12,866 nucleotides of DNA from Owenia fusiformis (GCA_903813345.2 CAIIXF020000007.1:27006698-27019563); one strand, 5' to 3'. Counted from the first letter of the stretch, positions 1-8,519 are shown. Translations and numbers: made by a program. The notes: generated from the letters alone by a model not told the origin.

Positions 1-220
1 GATTTTCACATTTTTGTATTGAAATGATCAGAAACATAAGGCAAAAAGGTGCCTATGCTAATTAATAAATACCAGCCCAAAATATTTATGATAGCAAAAC
101 CCATTCACTCAATGTACATATATGTCCCAGAGCAAAGGTTTTGAATTATGATTTTGAATTATTTTTATCAGACATAAATTAGTTCTACTAACTGCCCAGT
201 GTGACGACCTCATTCTCCAG

Positions 221-301
221 GATGCAGGACAAGAGACACATAAAAACTCTATCATTGTGGTATTTAAGCCACATCTTTATCTCTTGGGCATCTGGATGCA
301 A
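221..301 (+). CDS. Candidate upstream internal exon (phase 0 to 0) of the SRCIN1/sickle tail-like gene
   Basis: The segment follows a good acceptor (pyrimidine-rich CCTCATTCTCCAG) and ends at a strong donor, CAA|GTAAGA. It is 81 nt, exactly 27 codons, and open in phase 0, beginning DAGQETHKNS and ending LLGIWMQ. Its phase 0 end fits directly onto the phase 0 start of the recognised exon at 1650. In the human KIAA1217 protein, as I remember it, the residues just before the conserved block read ILGMQ, so the local LLGIWMQ is suggestive but may be chance. A second frame (phase 2) is also open, which weakens the case. The encoded residues are hydrophobic in the second half and I see no other family feature. 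This is an inference from splice signals and phase only; RNA evidence would settle it. Confidence 0.25.
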
Positions 302-1139
302 GTAAGAAAAATACTTTGAGCAATAGAATGAAAGTCTGCCAATCTGAGGTTGTGTTGTTGCAGTACAAGATATAGTTCTTAAACTTGACCAAAGGCTTGA
401 GATCGATGATCATCTTGGCCTGGGGGTGTTATTCAATATTAGGAAAACATAAACATAATATAATTAAACATGGCTCCTTGCTTACAGAAGTAACATCTTG
501 TCTGAGTCTGAAGCCATGTTTCACCTGTGATGGATATAAACCAAATATTAGAAACCACAATTTGGAATTCATCCTGGTTTTCTTGTTTACTTTTCAATTA
601 AAGGAATGAGAGACTATGTTTAACTGAGAATACGAGAGCAGAGATGTCATGTATTTGAAAATTAGAGCACTTGATGGACAAAATATCTTATATTTTCTAG
701 TTTTAAGAGATGAAATGCAAATGAGGAATTGCCTCGTCCCATAATGCATCATGATTAACAAATGGCCATTGACAGGACAGTAACAGTAGCAGTAATATCT
801 TGGGATATGATATCTACCAGTACATGTAGAATCTAAGTCAGGGTGTTTTTTAGAGATTAGGAATTGATTATTGTTAATGACTATATGCCTTACCTGAATT
901 TACCTGAGAGGTAGAATATGCAAATGCAACAATGATGAGGATGCAACGTAATTACACTTACAGATATAAGACTCCTCAGGTAATACAAGTACAAATACTT
1001 CATGTGGAATATCTCTATATAAGAATATTTGCATATCAACTCATCGCTTCCATTCAATGGGATATCCAAGACAGGCAACCAGTTTGAAATGATTATAACA
1101 AATAAATGTACATTCTTCAATTGCTAATTCATATGAATC
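302..1139. other. Intron-like AT-rich stretch without recognised features
   Basis: No splice-bounded open segment, tandem array or terminal inverted repeat was recognised. Short open frames here lack an ATG start or family resemblance. If the exons at 221 and 1650 belong together, this is intron. Confidence 0.4.
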
Positions 1140-1246
1140 TTTTATTGTTATAGGGGGCACCATACACCTTTCAGTGGTGTCTTGCTCCCTTCATCATCTT
1201 TGTATTGTTGTATGCATATATATTTAATAAATTGAAATTGAAAATG
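1140..1246 (+). mobile_element. Probable 3' tail of a truncated non-LTR retrotransposon
   Basis: The segment ends in a short A-rich microsatellite of ATTGAA type (AATAAATTGAAATTGAAAAT at about 1226-1245). It is preceded by a small inverted pair, ACACC...GGTGT, near 1165-1182. Simple ATTGAA-like tails are typical of 3' ends of CR1/L2-like LINEs and dependent SINEs in invertebrates. No reverse-transcriptase coding is visible, so it would be a heavily 5'-truncated copy. The 5' boundary and any target-site duplication are not clear. Confidence 0.35.
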
Positions 1247-1567
1247 CGGTAGATGATTTTTCGAATCTGAAGTTACAGGCTTTATCAATTAAAACTTGAA
1301 TATATTAAATGGATATTGCATTTAAGATTTTCAACCTGGAGAATTATTTCTGAAAAATATCGAATCATAAATTTTAATTGTTAGAAGAAAAAGTTTTACT
1401 TGACTTATAGGTATGGAGTATTTCAAATAGATGTGTTTTGTTGGTTTGTCAGATTGTAGTCCATCTTCCTTCATCAAGTTCAAACCTGAGACTGATTGTG
1501 GGAACCAACACTGATTAAAAAATTGACCTTTATTCATACATGTATAGATTCATAAGTTCTTAATTAA

Positions 1568-1614
1568 CTGTGACAATCTGTGTGAATCTATCTGTGATAA
1601 TCTGTGATATCTAT
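1568..1614 (+). repeat. Two-copy tandem duplication upstream of the conserved exon's acceptor
   Basis: Two adjacent imperfect copies of a 23-24 bp unit starting CTGTGA(C/T)AATCTGTG and ending ATCTAT. The pair ends about 35 nt before the acceptor AG at 1648-1649. It is UG-rich in the transcript and could bind splicing factors, but that is only inference. Confidence 0.55.
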
Positions 1615-1649
1615 GTGAAGGTACATCATTTTACTGATTGTATTTTCAG

Positions 1650-1742
1650 GAGATAGAGCGTGAACGTCAGGTTTTTCTTCATCATTTGGCCAGGAAGTTT
1701 CCCCACCATGCTTCAGCCATCAAGGGAAGAAATGAACAACCA
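1650..1742 (+). CDS. SRCIN1-like: Exon encoding the conserved N-terminal block of a p140Cap (SRCIN1) / sickle tail (KIAA1217) family protein
   Basis: The exon is 93 nt (31 codons, phase 0 to 0), with acceptor TGTATTTTCAG, a branch-like TTACTGAT about 15 nt upstream, and a perfect donor, CCA|GTAAGT. The peptide starts EIERERQVFLHHL and contains RKFPHHASAIKG. From memory, the human KIAA1217 N-terminal region carries REAFLEHLKQKYPHHATAIMG and SRCIN1 carries RDAFMDHLKSKYPQHALALRG. The shared pattern is R-x-R-x-x-F-[LM]-x-H-L-x-x-K-[FY]-P-x-H-A-x-A-[IL]-x-G, about 17 of 31 identities to KIAA1217 by eye. Members are large coiled-coil and proline-rich adaptors that regulate Src signalling and the actin cytoskeleton at synapses and adhesions. 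Only this block is visible; the AIP3-like and coiled-coil regions would lie downstream of the window. Large introns on both sides are consistent with this gene type in animals. Confidence 0.8.
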
Positions 1743-3427
1743 GTAAGTAAAACAGTTTCCTTTGGATATTTACTTCTGGGGTTTGTTTAGTTGATTTTTT
1801 GTCACCAACACAAGGAGTGACATATTGTTGTAGTCTCCAACTTTTTTGTGGATGTTGTTCGGTGCTGGGATTCAGCATTTGGAGTTTGGTGTCTGTAACA
1901 AATGGCAGGTAGGGACATTCTGCATGTTAATTATGTGCATGAACTACCACTTATCAATTGAACATATTTGATACTTGCTGAACTATTTTCTGTCCCAATG
2001 TATTTACTTTTTGTTAGATTATATCAAATTAGATGTCTCTTATGTTGGATTTGTGGCTATTCTCTAAGAGTCTGTACTGCCTTTCACAAGTCTAATTTAC
2101 CTAATGAAAGTAACATCCAGTACATGGATGTACAACAGAAAATGTAAGTCAAAGGTACACTCCCTTGGTTCTTCTCACTCAGCAGCTAGTTGTAAAATAT
2201 TTTACATTGCATCACATGAAGTGGGTGTCGCAGGAGTATAAGTACAAATGTGATCATTTTTCTTTCAAGACTAAACAATGAATTATTAAGAACTTCTAAA
2301 AATCTTGAAAGTCTGATACCCATCACATCTTTCTGCCTTCAACTAGAAATCTTCAAGTGAGAAGCATATAGAAGGCCATGATTTCTCATGATGGGTTCAC
2401 CCACCATCTTAAAGCGATTTCATGATTATTTATGATATCAGCATAGTTTTATTTGCTTTTGTCAACTCGTGCATTAAGGCATGTCTTATATAAGGATTAC
2501 TTTTCATCAAGAAGATGCAATGAAGGATTGTCAAATAATGTTTAGGGTTGACATAATGAAGTAATAAAAGATACAATGTAGACCCGTGGATCAATATATT
2601 TGTGCTTTGTGGCTGCTTGCTTGCCTTGAATTGCTCAATCAGCTATACATTTTCAGCAAGCATCAAGAGATGTATTTCCCAATGGTCTAATTTAGGTGCT
2701 GATCTGCACATTTATAAACTGACTCTTACTCTTTATGGTATGTACCCTTTTTAAGAGAATAGCTTTGTCTATCCTCTTCATATGAGAGATAATCCTATGA
2801 TCAATCAGAATATGAAATCAGTGCATTACATTTTCTTCCAATAAGTACCACTAGCATTCATTTCACTCATAAACCCCTATAAACATCTAGGCTCCATTTG
2901 AGATTGGCTCAGATCTTAGATTAGTGTCAGAAATGCAAAATTATGTGTAATAATAAGGGTAGTTACTGGTTCCCTATCTACTACACATTTATTCAAGTTC
3001 AGATGTTTATGGGAGATCACAAGGGTTTGATGGGTTGTCTAAATTTTGTGATCACCTTTATTATGAATTGATTAATTAATAACTCATTTAAATTTAATAC
3101 TTAATCTTCAAAATATTCCAAACAGGATCAATGTCTTATGTAGTTTCTGAACATGAATGCATAAACTTAATGCTTGATCATAAGGATATTAATCTAATTT
3201 ATGGATTCAGCAAGGGGTTTAAGGATTGGTGTAAAGTATAAGATGCTTTACTACATTGATCAGATCAGTAGCTTTAGCACTAGAAAAGTGTGGTCAATAT
3301 TACTCAGTCTTGTGTTTTTGGTCAAATTAATTATATCTATACTCATATCTGTTGAATAATTGTGATGTACCATTTTCTTTTTTGATTTCAAGGCACCCCA
3401 TCTGTCTATATATTTTTTAATCAAATG
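1743..3427. other. Large intron segment with no recognised gene
   Basis: This starts at the GTAAGT donor of the conserved exon. Apart from the dispersed repeat at 1893-1931 I see no clear feature. Splice-like mini-segments at 2697-2738 and 3393-3427 are discussed among rejected items. Confidence 0.5.
1893..1931 (+). repeat. Dispersed 39-bp repeat, copy 1
   Basis: This begins CTGTAACAAATGGCAGGT and ends GCATGTTAAT. It matches 36 of 39 bases, without gaps and in the same orientation, to 6634-6672. Similarity fades on both sides, so it may be a conserved remnant of a longer mobile element. Confidence 0.65.
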
Positions 3428-3795
3428 GTAGGTACTTTCATATGAGAAAATTATTTATTTACATGTTGGAAAGGTTTTTACATATTAGATAGGTGTTTAC
3501 ATATCGGAAAGGTGTTTACATACTGGATAAGGGCTTATATACACTGAATAGGTGTTTCATATTGAATAGCTAGGTGTTGACATTTTCTATAGGTGTTTTC
3601 ATATTGAGTAGATGTTTGGATATGTGAGATATCCACTAGGTTTATTTTATTTTATATTCTATAGGTGTTTGCATATTAGATAGGTGTTTGAATATGTGTT
3701 TACATATTGAAATGGTGCTTACATATTTCATAGGTGTTTCAAATTAGGTAGGTGTTTGGAGAGGTGTTTATATATTTGGGAGGTGTTTTCGTTGA
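3428..3795 (+). repeat. Degenerate tandem array of AGGTGTTTACATAT units
   Basis: About 370 bp hold more than a dozen variants of an 18-20 bp unit close to ATAGGTGTTTACATATTG (for example TAGATAGGTGTTTACATATCGG and TATAGGTGTTTGCATATTAG). Spacing drifts, and a TTTATTTTATTTTATATT run interrupts the middle. The AGGTGTT core is shared with the internal repeats of the pogo-like MITEs further downstream, so the array may be an old expansion of a MITE sub-repeat. Confidence 0.75.
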
Positions 3796-4801
3796 AAGTA
3801 CATGTATATGTGTATTCTGTACTTGCATGCCCTTAAATGTATATGTCAGATAGGTGAAACAATAGACCATTTTATGTTGTAACATTTTGCCTATACTCTA
3901 TTTAGCTTTCACATGTTATATCATATTATCACACATCAGGGTAGCTGTTACATCACAATGGATATATTCCATATATTTTCCCCACTCATTGCATGCTTAG
4001 AGTTAATCCCCCAATTTGTCCAATTAATGGTTCTAATAGTCCTTCATACTTGCAGGTGCTTTTAGATCCTAATACTTGGGATTAGTGCTTTGTTCAATGA
4101 AGACATTTAGCCTTCAGAATCCCTCAGTATTTCCATTAATATTGAAACTTTGACTGAAAAAATAAACCACCTCAAGGCCAATAAAAGTGAGCCTATTATG
4201 GCAAAATCTATTAGATAATAAGAAATAAAAAAGTGATTTAATATTTTCATATTAGCGCTTTCTAATCATTATTATTGGGACAAAGGATCCTACATCATCG
4301 CCTTTATTTAGATATAAATGCAAAAGAATTAAAAAAGAAATGATATATGACCTTCTCAAAACAATAAAGATGATCTTGATAAATCCTTATTACAAACATT
4401 TCTGGAAAGAACCTAACTATAGCAGATTCGTTTAGCTTTATATCTTAATTAATGTCAAGAGTATAATTTCATTAGCATTCAGAGGGTGTTACTGGCATCA
4501 GCTTCTATTCTAACCCCAAGGTCCCTTAAGCAGGCGGCATGACCCTTGAAATAGTCTACTATATTGGCAACAGCATCCTTTCCAATTACGCATTATTAGT
4601 AGATTAATCATATTTAGTAATTTGGGATTGCCGATTACTGGATAATATTATTTTCTGTTCACACTTATGTTGTTATTGCACAAGAAAAATGCTACGACGG
4701 TTTGTCTTTTAAAATGGAGATTGGTGTGAAATAGTGTGAAATTAGTGAGGGATTAAAAAAGTGTGCATTGGTGTGAATATTACTAGTTAACGATGAAAAT
4801 A
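3796..4801. other. Intron-like AT-rich stretch without recognised features
   Basis: A good-looking acceptor (CTTCATACTTGCAG at about 4043-4056) is followed by only nine open codons before a TAG. No repeats with clear ends were recognised. Confidence 0.4.
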
Positions 4802-4974
4802 CAGTGAATCTTATATATCCGAACATCTCTCTAATCTGAACACCTCTAGATGTGAACACTTTTTCTCAATCCTTAATTTATTTTCTCATTGACTTACATG
4901 TTCATCAAACCTTGTATGTGAACACCTATCAATCCAAACACCTTTGACTGGTTCCAGAGGCATTCATTACTATG
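4802..4974 (+). mobile_element. Pogo/Tigger-like MITE, left part only
   Basis: It begins directly after TA with CAGTGAATCTTATATATCC, then GAACATCTCTCTAATCTGAACACC. This matches the start and internal AACACC spacing of the better copies at 4975 and 6423. No right terminal repeat is present before the next copy begins, so it is truncated at the right or its end was lost when the neighbour inserted. No coding capacity. Confidence 0.55.
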
Positions 4975-5180
4975 TAGTTAAACCTGTCTAAGTAGAACAC
5001 CTTTGATAAAAGTGTTCCACTTTGGAGTTGTTCAAATTATAGAGGTTCATTTAACATTTAGTCATTTGGTCTTGGGACTCTTGAGAAGTGTTCCACTTAC
5101 AGAGGTGTTCTACTTATAGAGGTGTTCCACTAACAGAGGTGTTCTACTTATAGATGTGTTCGACTACACAGGTTTTACTG
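4975..5180 (+). mobile_element. Pogo/Tigger-like MITE with internal GGTGTT repeats
   Basis: The left end is TAGTTAAACCTGTCTAAGTA. The right end, CTACACAGGTTTTACTG, is followed by TA. The ends are imperfect inverted repeats of the type CAGTAAAACCTGT, which with TA target sites is typical of pogo/Tigger members of Tc1/mariner. The right half contains four to five direct copies of an approximately 18-bp unit, ACTTATAGAGGTGTTCT. At about 206 bp without a transposase frame it is non-autonomous. Confidence 0.7.
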
Positions 5181-5182
5181 TA

Positions 5183-5980
5183 CTTCAAACTCATGTGTAG
5201 TATTTGTGATCACATGCAGGCATCAATAATTAAGACACAATAATAATTTGACACATTTCCTGACAAGGCTCTATTACTTAACAACATAGGTAATCTTTAG
5301 GGATAATCTTATGATCTTAATCCTTTATTGTATATATAGCCTTCTTATCCCAGATGGTAGCTTTTTCCTCTCCAAAAACTTGCTATCATTCTTAGTCTTG
5401 ATCCTTCTACATATTGATTTTTAATAAGATACTTTACCCTTAATTATGCTATATATATTCTTGGAGTGGAGTGGTCACTCTTCTAAGCATTATTCTGCAG
5501 TGCTCCCTATTGCATACTTATTTTTAATGGGAACATTTGTCTGCATTGACATTTGAAAAATGGGAATGATATTAGCATTGTTTCAATGATGCCTGATTGT
5601 CTTAATATTCAATATTCAAACCATAACTAAAAAAAATTCTCTCGCAATTTGCTTTCAAAATGAGCACTCACACATTAATAATGATGATCAGCTTCATGTA
5701 CCAACAATATGAGAAACAATTCTTAATCGTATGATATATTGGAATTCCACAAACACACGGAGGATACAGTTAATAAATTGGATAATATTAAAGATTCAGT
5801 TTCTCAAATTGCCATCTTAATTAAATCCGTAGGTCCATTGTTTACAAGTAGATAGATCAATGTATCCGAACGTCAATTATTCCGTTTGAGGTGACACAAT
5901 AGGAAGTAAGGATGCTTTATCTGGAATTAATGACTTGATAGATTCCGTTCAGTGTATGGATCTAGAGTGTCATTTGGCCA
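5183..5980. other. Intron or upstream region of the candidate first exon
   Basis: AT-rich with no clear repeat up to about 5720. From about 5830 the sequence becomes more complex and richer in CpG (TCCGAACGTC, ATTCCGTTTGAGG), ahead of the candidate promoter. ACAATAGGAAGTA at about 5896 resembles overlapping SOX and ETS sites; such short matches are weak evidence. Confidence 0.3.
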
Positions 5981-5981
5981 G

Positions 5982-6139
5982 TTTATATCGATATCAATAA
6001 GATGACCGGTCCGGTACTTCCAGATCGATCAGGAATAAATTCCATAAACATCCAATATTAAGGAGCTAGATGAATGTATCAGAGAGGCGTTTATGGTTGA
6101 TTCAAGGAGATATGTGTGTGGATTTTGTAACAAGTAGGC
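5982..6139 (+). promoter_or_regulatory. Candidate internal promoter and 5' leader of the 6140 exon
   Basis: TTTATATCGATATC at 5982-5995 could be a TATA element. A start about 30 bp downstream would give a leader of roughly 125 nt. The local sequence has more CpG and less poly-A/T than its surroundings (for example GACCGGTCCGGTACTTCC at 6002-6019). Two upstream ATGs lie in the leader: 6070 (28 codons, overlapping the main start out of frame, stop at 6151-6153) and 6074 (8 codons). Both have a pyrimidine at -3, so scanning past them is likely. All of this is inference from motifs. Confidence 0.25.
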
Positions 6140-6211
6140 ATGGAGTTCTTTGAGAATTTTCTCGGATTTAGGAAAGGGTCTCATAACAGGAGCATGACAA
6201 GCTTACAAGGG
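6140..6211 (+). CDS. Candidate alternative first coding exon
   Basis: The ATG at 6140 has purines in the key positions (G at -3, G at +4) and is preceded in frame by TAA at 6128-6130, so it would be a true start. Twenty-four codons follow, beginning MEFFENFLGFRKG and ending RSMTSLQG, then a donor GGG|GTAGGT. The exon ends in phase 0, the same phase as the conserved exon at 1650-1742, so both could splice to a common downstream phase 0 exon (7258 or 12757). The peptide has an acidic/aromatic start followed by a basic, serine-rich tail. I do not recognise it; the final SMTSLQ resembles the SLEALSGLQ that I recall just before the conserved block in SRCIN1, which may be chance. It could instead start a nested gene. 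If not spliced, the frame runs on about 28 more codons into AT-rich sequence. Confidence 0.45.
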
Positions 6212-6422
6212 GTAGGTTACCATACTCTCATTCTTTCATTAATCAATTTTATTTATTTATTTTTATGTATTTTTTATTGTGTCTTACAGTCACTTTAATA
6301 ACTATTGTGTCTGGGAAATGAGTCTTGCAAAGGGTCACTGTTTACCCCATTGTTGTATTAACTCCAAAATGGAGAATGGCGCGGTGTTTAACATAAGGAC
6401 TTGATGCTGTATTTTTTATGAA

Positions 6423-6608
6423 CAGTAAAACCTGTCTAATCCAACACTACTGGATCCAGCCAAAAGCGCTCAGATTAGCAGGTGTTCACCTTTCGAGGTT
6501 TCTTGATAATGTAAGTCTATAGCAGATAACACAATTTGAACAGATAAAAAGTGTTCACATTGAGACATGTTCAGATTAGAGAGGTGTTCAGATATACAGG
6601 TTTTACTA
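6423..6608 (+). mobile_element. Pogo/Tigger-like MITE, nearly complete
   Basis: The left end CAGTAAAACCTGTCTAATCC and the right end ATACAGGTTTTACTA (last G changed to A, then TA) are inverted repeats of about 13 bp. Inside are GGTGTTCACC, GTGTTCACATTGAGACATG and GAGGTGTTCAGAT motifs shared with the other copies. The left TA flank is degraded to AA. About 186 bp, no coding capacity. Confidence 0.75.
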
Positions 6609-6633
6609 TATTTTATTGCTCAGTGATTGGCAC

Positions 6634-6672
6634 CTGTAACAAATGGCAGGTGGTGACATTTTGCATGTTAAT
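6634..6672 (+). repeat. Dispersed 39-bp repeat, copy 2
   Basis: It matches 36 of 39 bases to 1893-1931 in the same orientation, beginning CTGTAACAAATGGCAGGT. It starts 25 bp after the right end of the MITE at 6423-6608; the other copy has no MITE beside it, so the two are not one unit. Confidence 0.65.
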
Positions 6673-6834
6673 GCCTTGTTGTTTTTTCCCTATCGTTTGT
6701 TAGAGAATGAAAAAGCATGGAGACAGGGGCCTGATGCAATACGACTTGGAAATAAGACCTATTGCATATGATGTTAAGTTTGGGTTAGGTACCAAGATGT
6801 AAGCTGTCAAGGGAATCATACTCTAATGACTTCT

Positions 6835-6922
6835 GTATAAATTACCCTCTCTGAACACCTACCAACACTGAACGTTTTTTTTTCTTGCCAAAAAATGTTC
6901 AATATACACACAGATTTTACTG
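6835..6922 (+). mobile_element. Short pogo/Tigger-like MITE derivative
   Basis: The right end is CACAGATTTTACTG followed by TA. The left side reads CTCTCTGAACACCTACC after a poorly preserved end. The interior has collapsed to a poly-T run (6875-6884). It resembles the copies at 4975 and 6423 with a large internal deletion. Confidence 0.5.
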
Positions 6923-7257
6923 TATTTAAACAAAGAAATGTCCAAATATGATAAAAATACTATCAACATCTGTATTTCAATATATAATTGGCCTCCTCAT
7001 TCTGAAATCAGGCCATTGGATCAACTTGTCATATCTCCCAGTTGATTCAATTCCTAGAGGAAACACTGATATTTAACATAGAATGATTCTGCCTATTACA
7101 TTCCATAAACAGGAGGGTATAAATTGCAACTTGAATCAATTATTTAGTCCTCGAAATAATAGCAATGTTCTTAAAGAAATTACTATTAATGATCCAAACT
7201 CTTAAAGCTTTGCAATAGTTGTCGAACTATCTAATTAATTAATCACAATATCTTTAG

Positions 7258-7337
7258 GTTCCTTCATGTCCAAGTAGCATAAAGATTGGAGATCCTATAT
7301 TGGGAAGATATTCAATGATTATCAAAGCATCTAAGAC
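7258..7337 (+). CDS. Candidate internal exon (phase 0 to 2)
   Basis: An acceptor, CAATATCTTTAG, with branch-like CTAATTAAT about 25 nt upstream, precedes 80 nt that are open in phase 0. They end at the good donor AAGAC|GTGAGT. The peptide begins VPSCPSSIKIGDP and continues ILGRYSMIIKASKT, with balanced residues unlike the surrounding AT-rich noise. Its start phase fits the ends of both 1650-1742 and 6140-6211. The SxxGDP segment loosely recalls PSLGDP, which I remember a little after the conserved block in KIAA1217, but that is too short to count as homology. It could be a chance open segment; a 71-codon open frame on the opposite strand across 7254-7469 has no visible support. Confidence 0.4.
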
Positions 7338-7619
7338 GTGAGTCATATTGACCGCTTGTTGCCGTTCTTTCGAAAATAACCAAAGACAAGGAGTCAAGAA
7401 AATAGTAGTGAAATATGTTGAAAATTGTCTAGCTGGAGCGAAGTAACAATACAACTGGTATGCACTCACTGTTGAATGCCTTGAATATAGAGGTTATTTT
7501 ATGGGAGGGATGAAATATGAATTTTATTCCGAGGGAACATATGATATTGGTCAAGGAAAATACATGTATCATATTGATCGAGGGTGATTGGTCATCAATA
7601 ACCTATTTATTCAATAGTA
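7338..7619. other. Intron-like stretch without recognised features
   Basis: This begins at the GTGAGT donor and contains no repeat or coding segment that I can support. Confidence 0.35.
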
Positions 7620-7746
7620 GGTCTGATACAGGATTTTGGTTGATACGGGATCTAATATAGGATTTTGGTTGATACGGGATCTAATATTGGATTTTGGTTG
7701 ATACAGGATCTAATATAGGATTTTGACTGATTTGGGATCTGATTTA
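7620..7746 (+). repeat. 29-bp tandem repeat, about 4.4 copies
   Basis: The unit reads close to GGGATCTAATATA followed by GGATTTTGGTTGATAC. The middle copies are nearly identical and the outer ones diverge (GTCTGATACA at the start, GACTGATTTGGGATCTG at the end). The high identity suggests recent expansion and likely length variation between individuals. Confidence 0.9.
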
Positions 7747-8376
7747 TTTCTTTATTTCCCATGGAAAATACATTAGTATGGAATAAAAACTGGTCTCACT
7801 CTCTGTATCAAGAGGAATCAAGCCTTTGGGCATCCCTTACCCCCTACAATAGACAGATGGAGGAACCAGACTTGTTGCAAATAAGTCAATTCTTTTGTTA
7901 CCATCAAACATGCATTGTAGGTCTGTGGTTTTATGAGTCCAAGTAATAGCTCAAATTCAGCAGATCAATGCTTATGCTGATGATTTTCTTAAGCCACAAA
8001 TACATTATTGGCCTTATTTTCTTGAGGCTCTATCTGCACTATTTGTCTATTTTTGGTATGGGCTGTATGGCATAGGTTGTAAAGGAAATGTTGTATTATC
8101 AGCAACATGCTTTATGTGTGTATGTTTCTTGTGTAATCATTAGTTCAAGTCATTTTACATGTAACCTGCATAACCTGCATTGCTTGAATTGAGTATTGAG
8201 TAAGACTTTCTTGTTCCCTTTTTTGTAGTTTTGGGAATTTTTGGGATATGTACACTTATGTACATAAGTCATTTAAGCTCATAAAACAGAGTCACACTCA
8301 AAGGAATAGACTAGATGCGAGTAGAAATGATCTTGATTTACTTCATTAAATATTCAAAATTCAGTAAAAGTGGTAT
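7747..8376. other. Stretch without a supported gene
   Basis: The 61-codon open frame from the ATG at 7761 has no recognisable family and no convincing splice context. The remainder is AT-rich with no clear repeats. Confidence 0.35.
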
Positions 8377-8385
8377 CATATTTGA
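8377..8385. repeat. Left 9-bp target-site duplication CATATTTGA
   Basis: Identical to CATATTTGA at 8756-8764, and both directly abut the ends of the 370-bp element. Confidence 0.7.
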
Positions 8386-8395
8386 TACCCTGCGT

Positions 8396-8431
8396 GCAGA
8401 GTCTAGTTAAACTACACTCTGCCTAGCAGAG
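8396..8431. repeat. Overlapping palindromes with three alternating arms
   Basis: The arms GCAGAG (8396-8401), CTCTGC (8417-8422) and GCAGAG (8426-8431) share the middle arm. The first pair forms a 27-base palindrome with 12 of 13 paired positions centred on A8409. The second forms a 6-bp stem with a CTA loop. The two hairpins exclude each other. It lies 10 bp inside the element's left end, where transposases often bind. Confidence 0.7.
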
Positions 8432-8450
8432 ACCATATTACAGTTTAGTA

Positions 8451-8460
8451 GCCCCGCCCC
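8451..8460 (-). promoter_or_regulatory. GC box (Sp1-type)
   Basis: GCCCCGCCCC, the complement of GGGGCGGGGC, a full consensus GC box in otherwise AT-rich DNA, about 165 bp upstream of the TATA box. Confidence 0.5.
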
Positions 8461-8519
8461 ACGACGGGTACTGGCGACAGTTTGGGTAAATCACTTTTGA
8501 CCTACGCGCTGACCTTCCA

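Noticed and set aside
385-609. 74-codon open stretch on the + strand
   Set aside because: It begins at TTG rather than ATG, is rich in residues from AT-rich codons, and shows no family resemblance or splice context.
890-1120. 76-codon minus-strand open stretch
   Set aside because: Low-complexity Ile/Tyr/His composition typical of AT-rich non-coding DNA, with no supporting signals.
2697-2738. Mini-exon with acceptor CTAATTTAG and strong donor ATG|GTATGT
   Set aside because: Open only in a phase that does not match the preceding recognised exon, and too short to judge by content.
3393-3427. 35-nt segment between a strong acceptor (TTTTTTGATTTCAAG) and donor TG|GTAGGT, open in phase 0
   Set aside because: The encoded APHLSIYFLIK is low-complexity and AT-driven, and it runs straight into the tandem array; chance is more likely.
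4057-4086. Acceptor CTTCATACTTGCAG followed by an open segment VLLDPNTWD
   Set aside because: A stop after nine codons and no poly(A) signal context for a terminal exon.
7254-7469. 71-codon minus-strand open frame
   Set aside because: It overlaps the better supported + strand candidate exon at 7258-7337 and has no recognisable domain.
7761-7946. 61-codon ATG frame after the tandem array
   Set aside because: No family match, no convincing acceptor or promoter; the donor-like ATT|GTAGGT alone is not enough.
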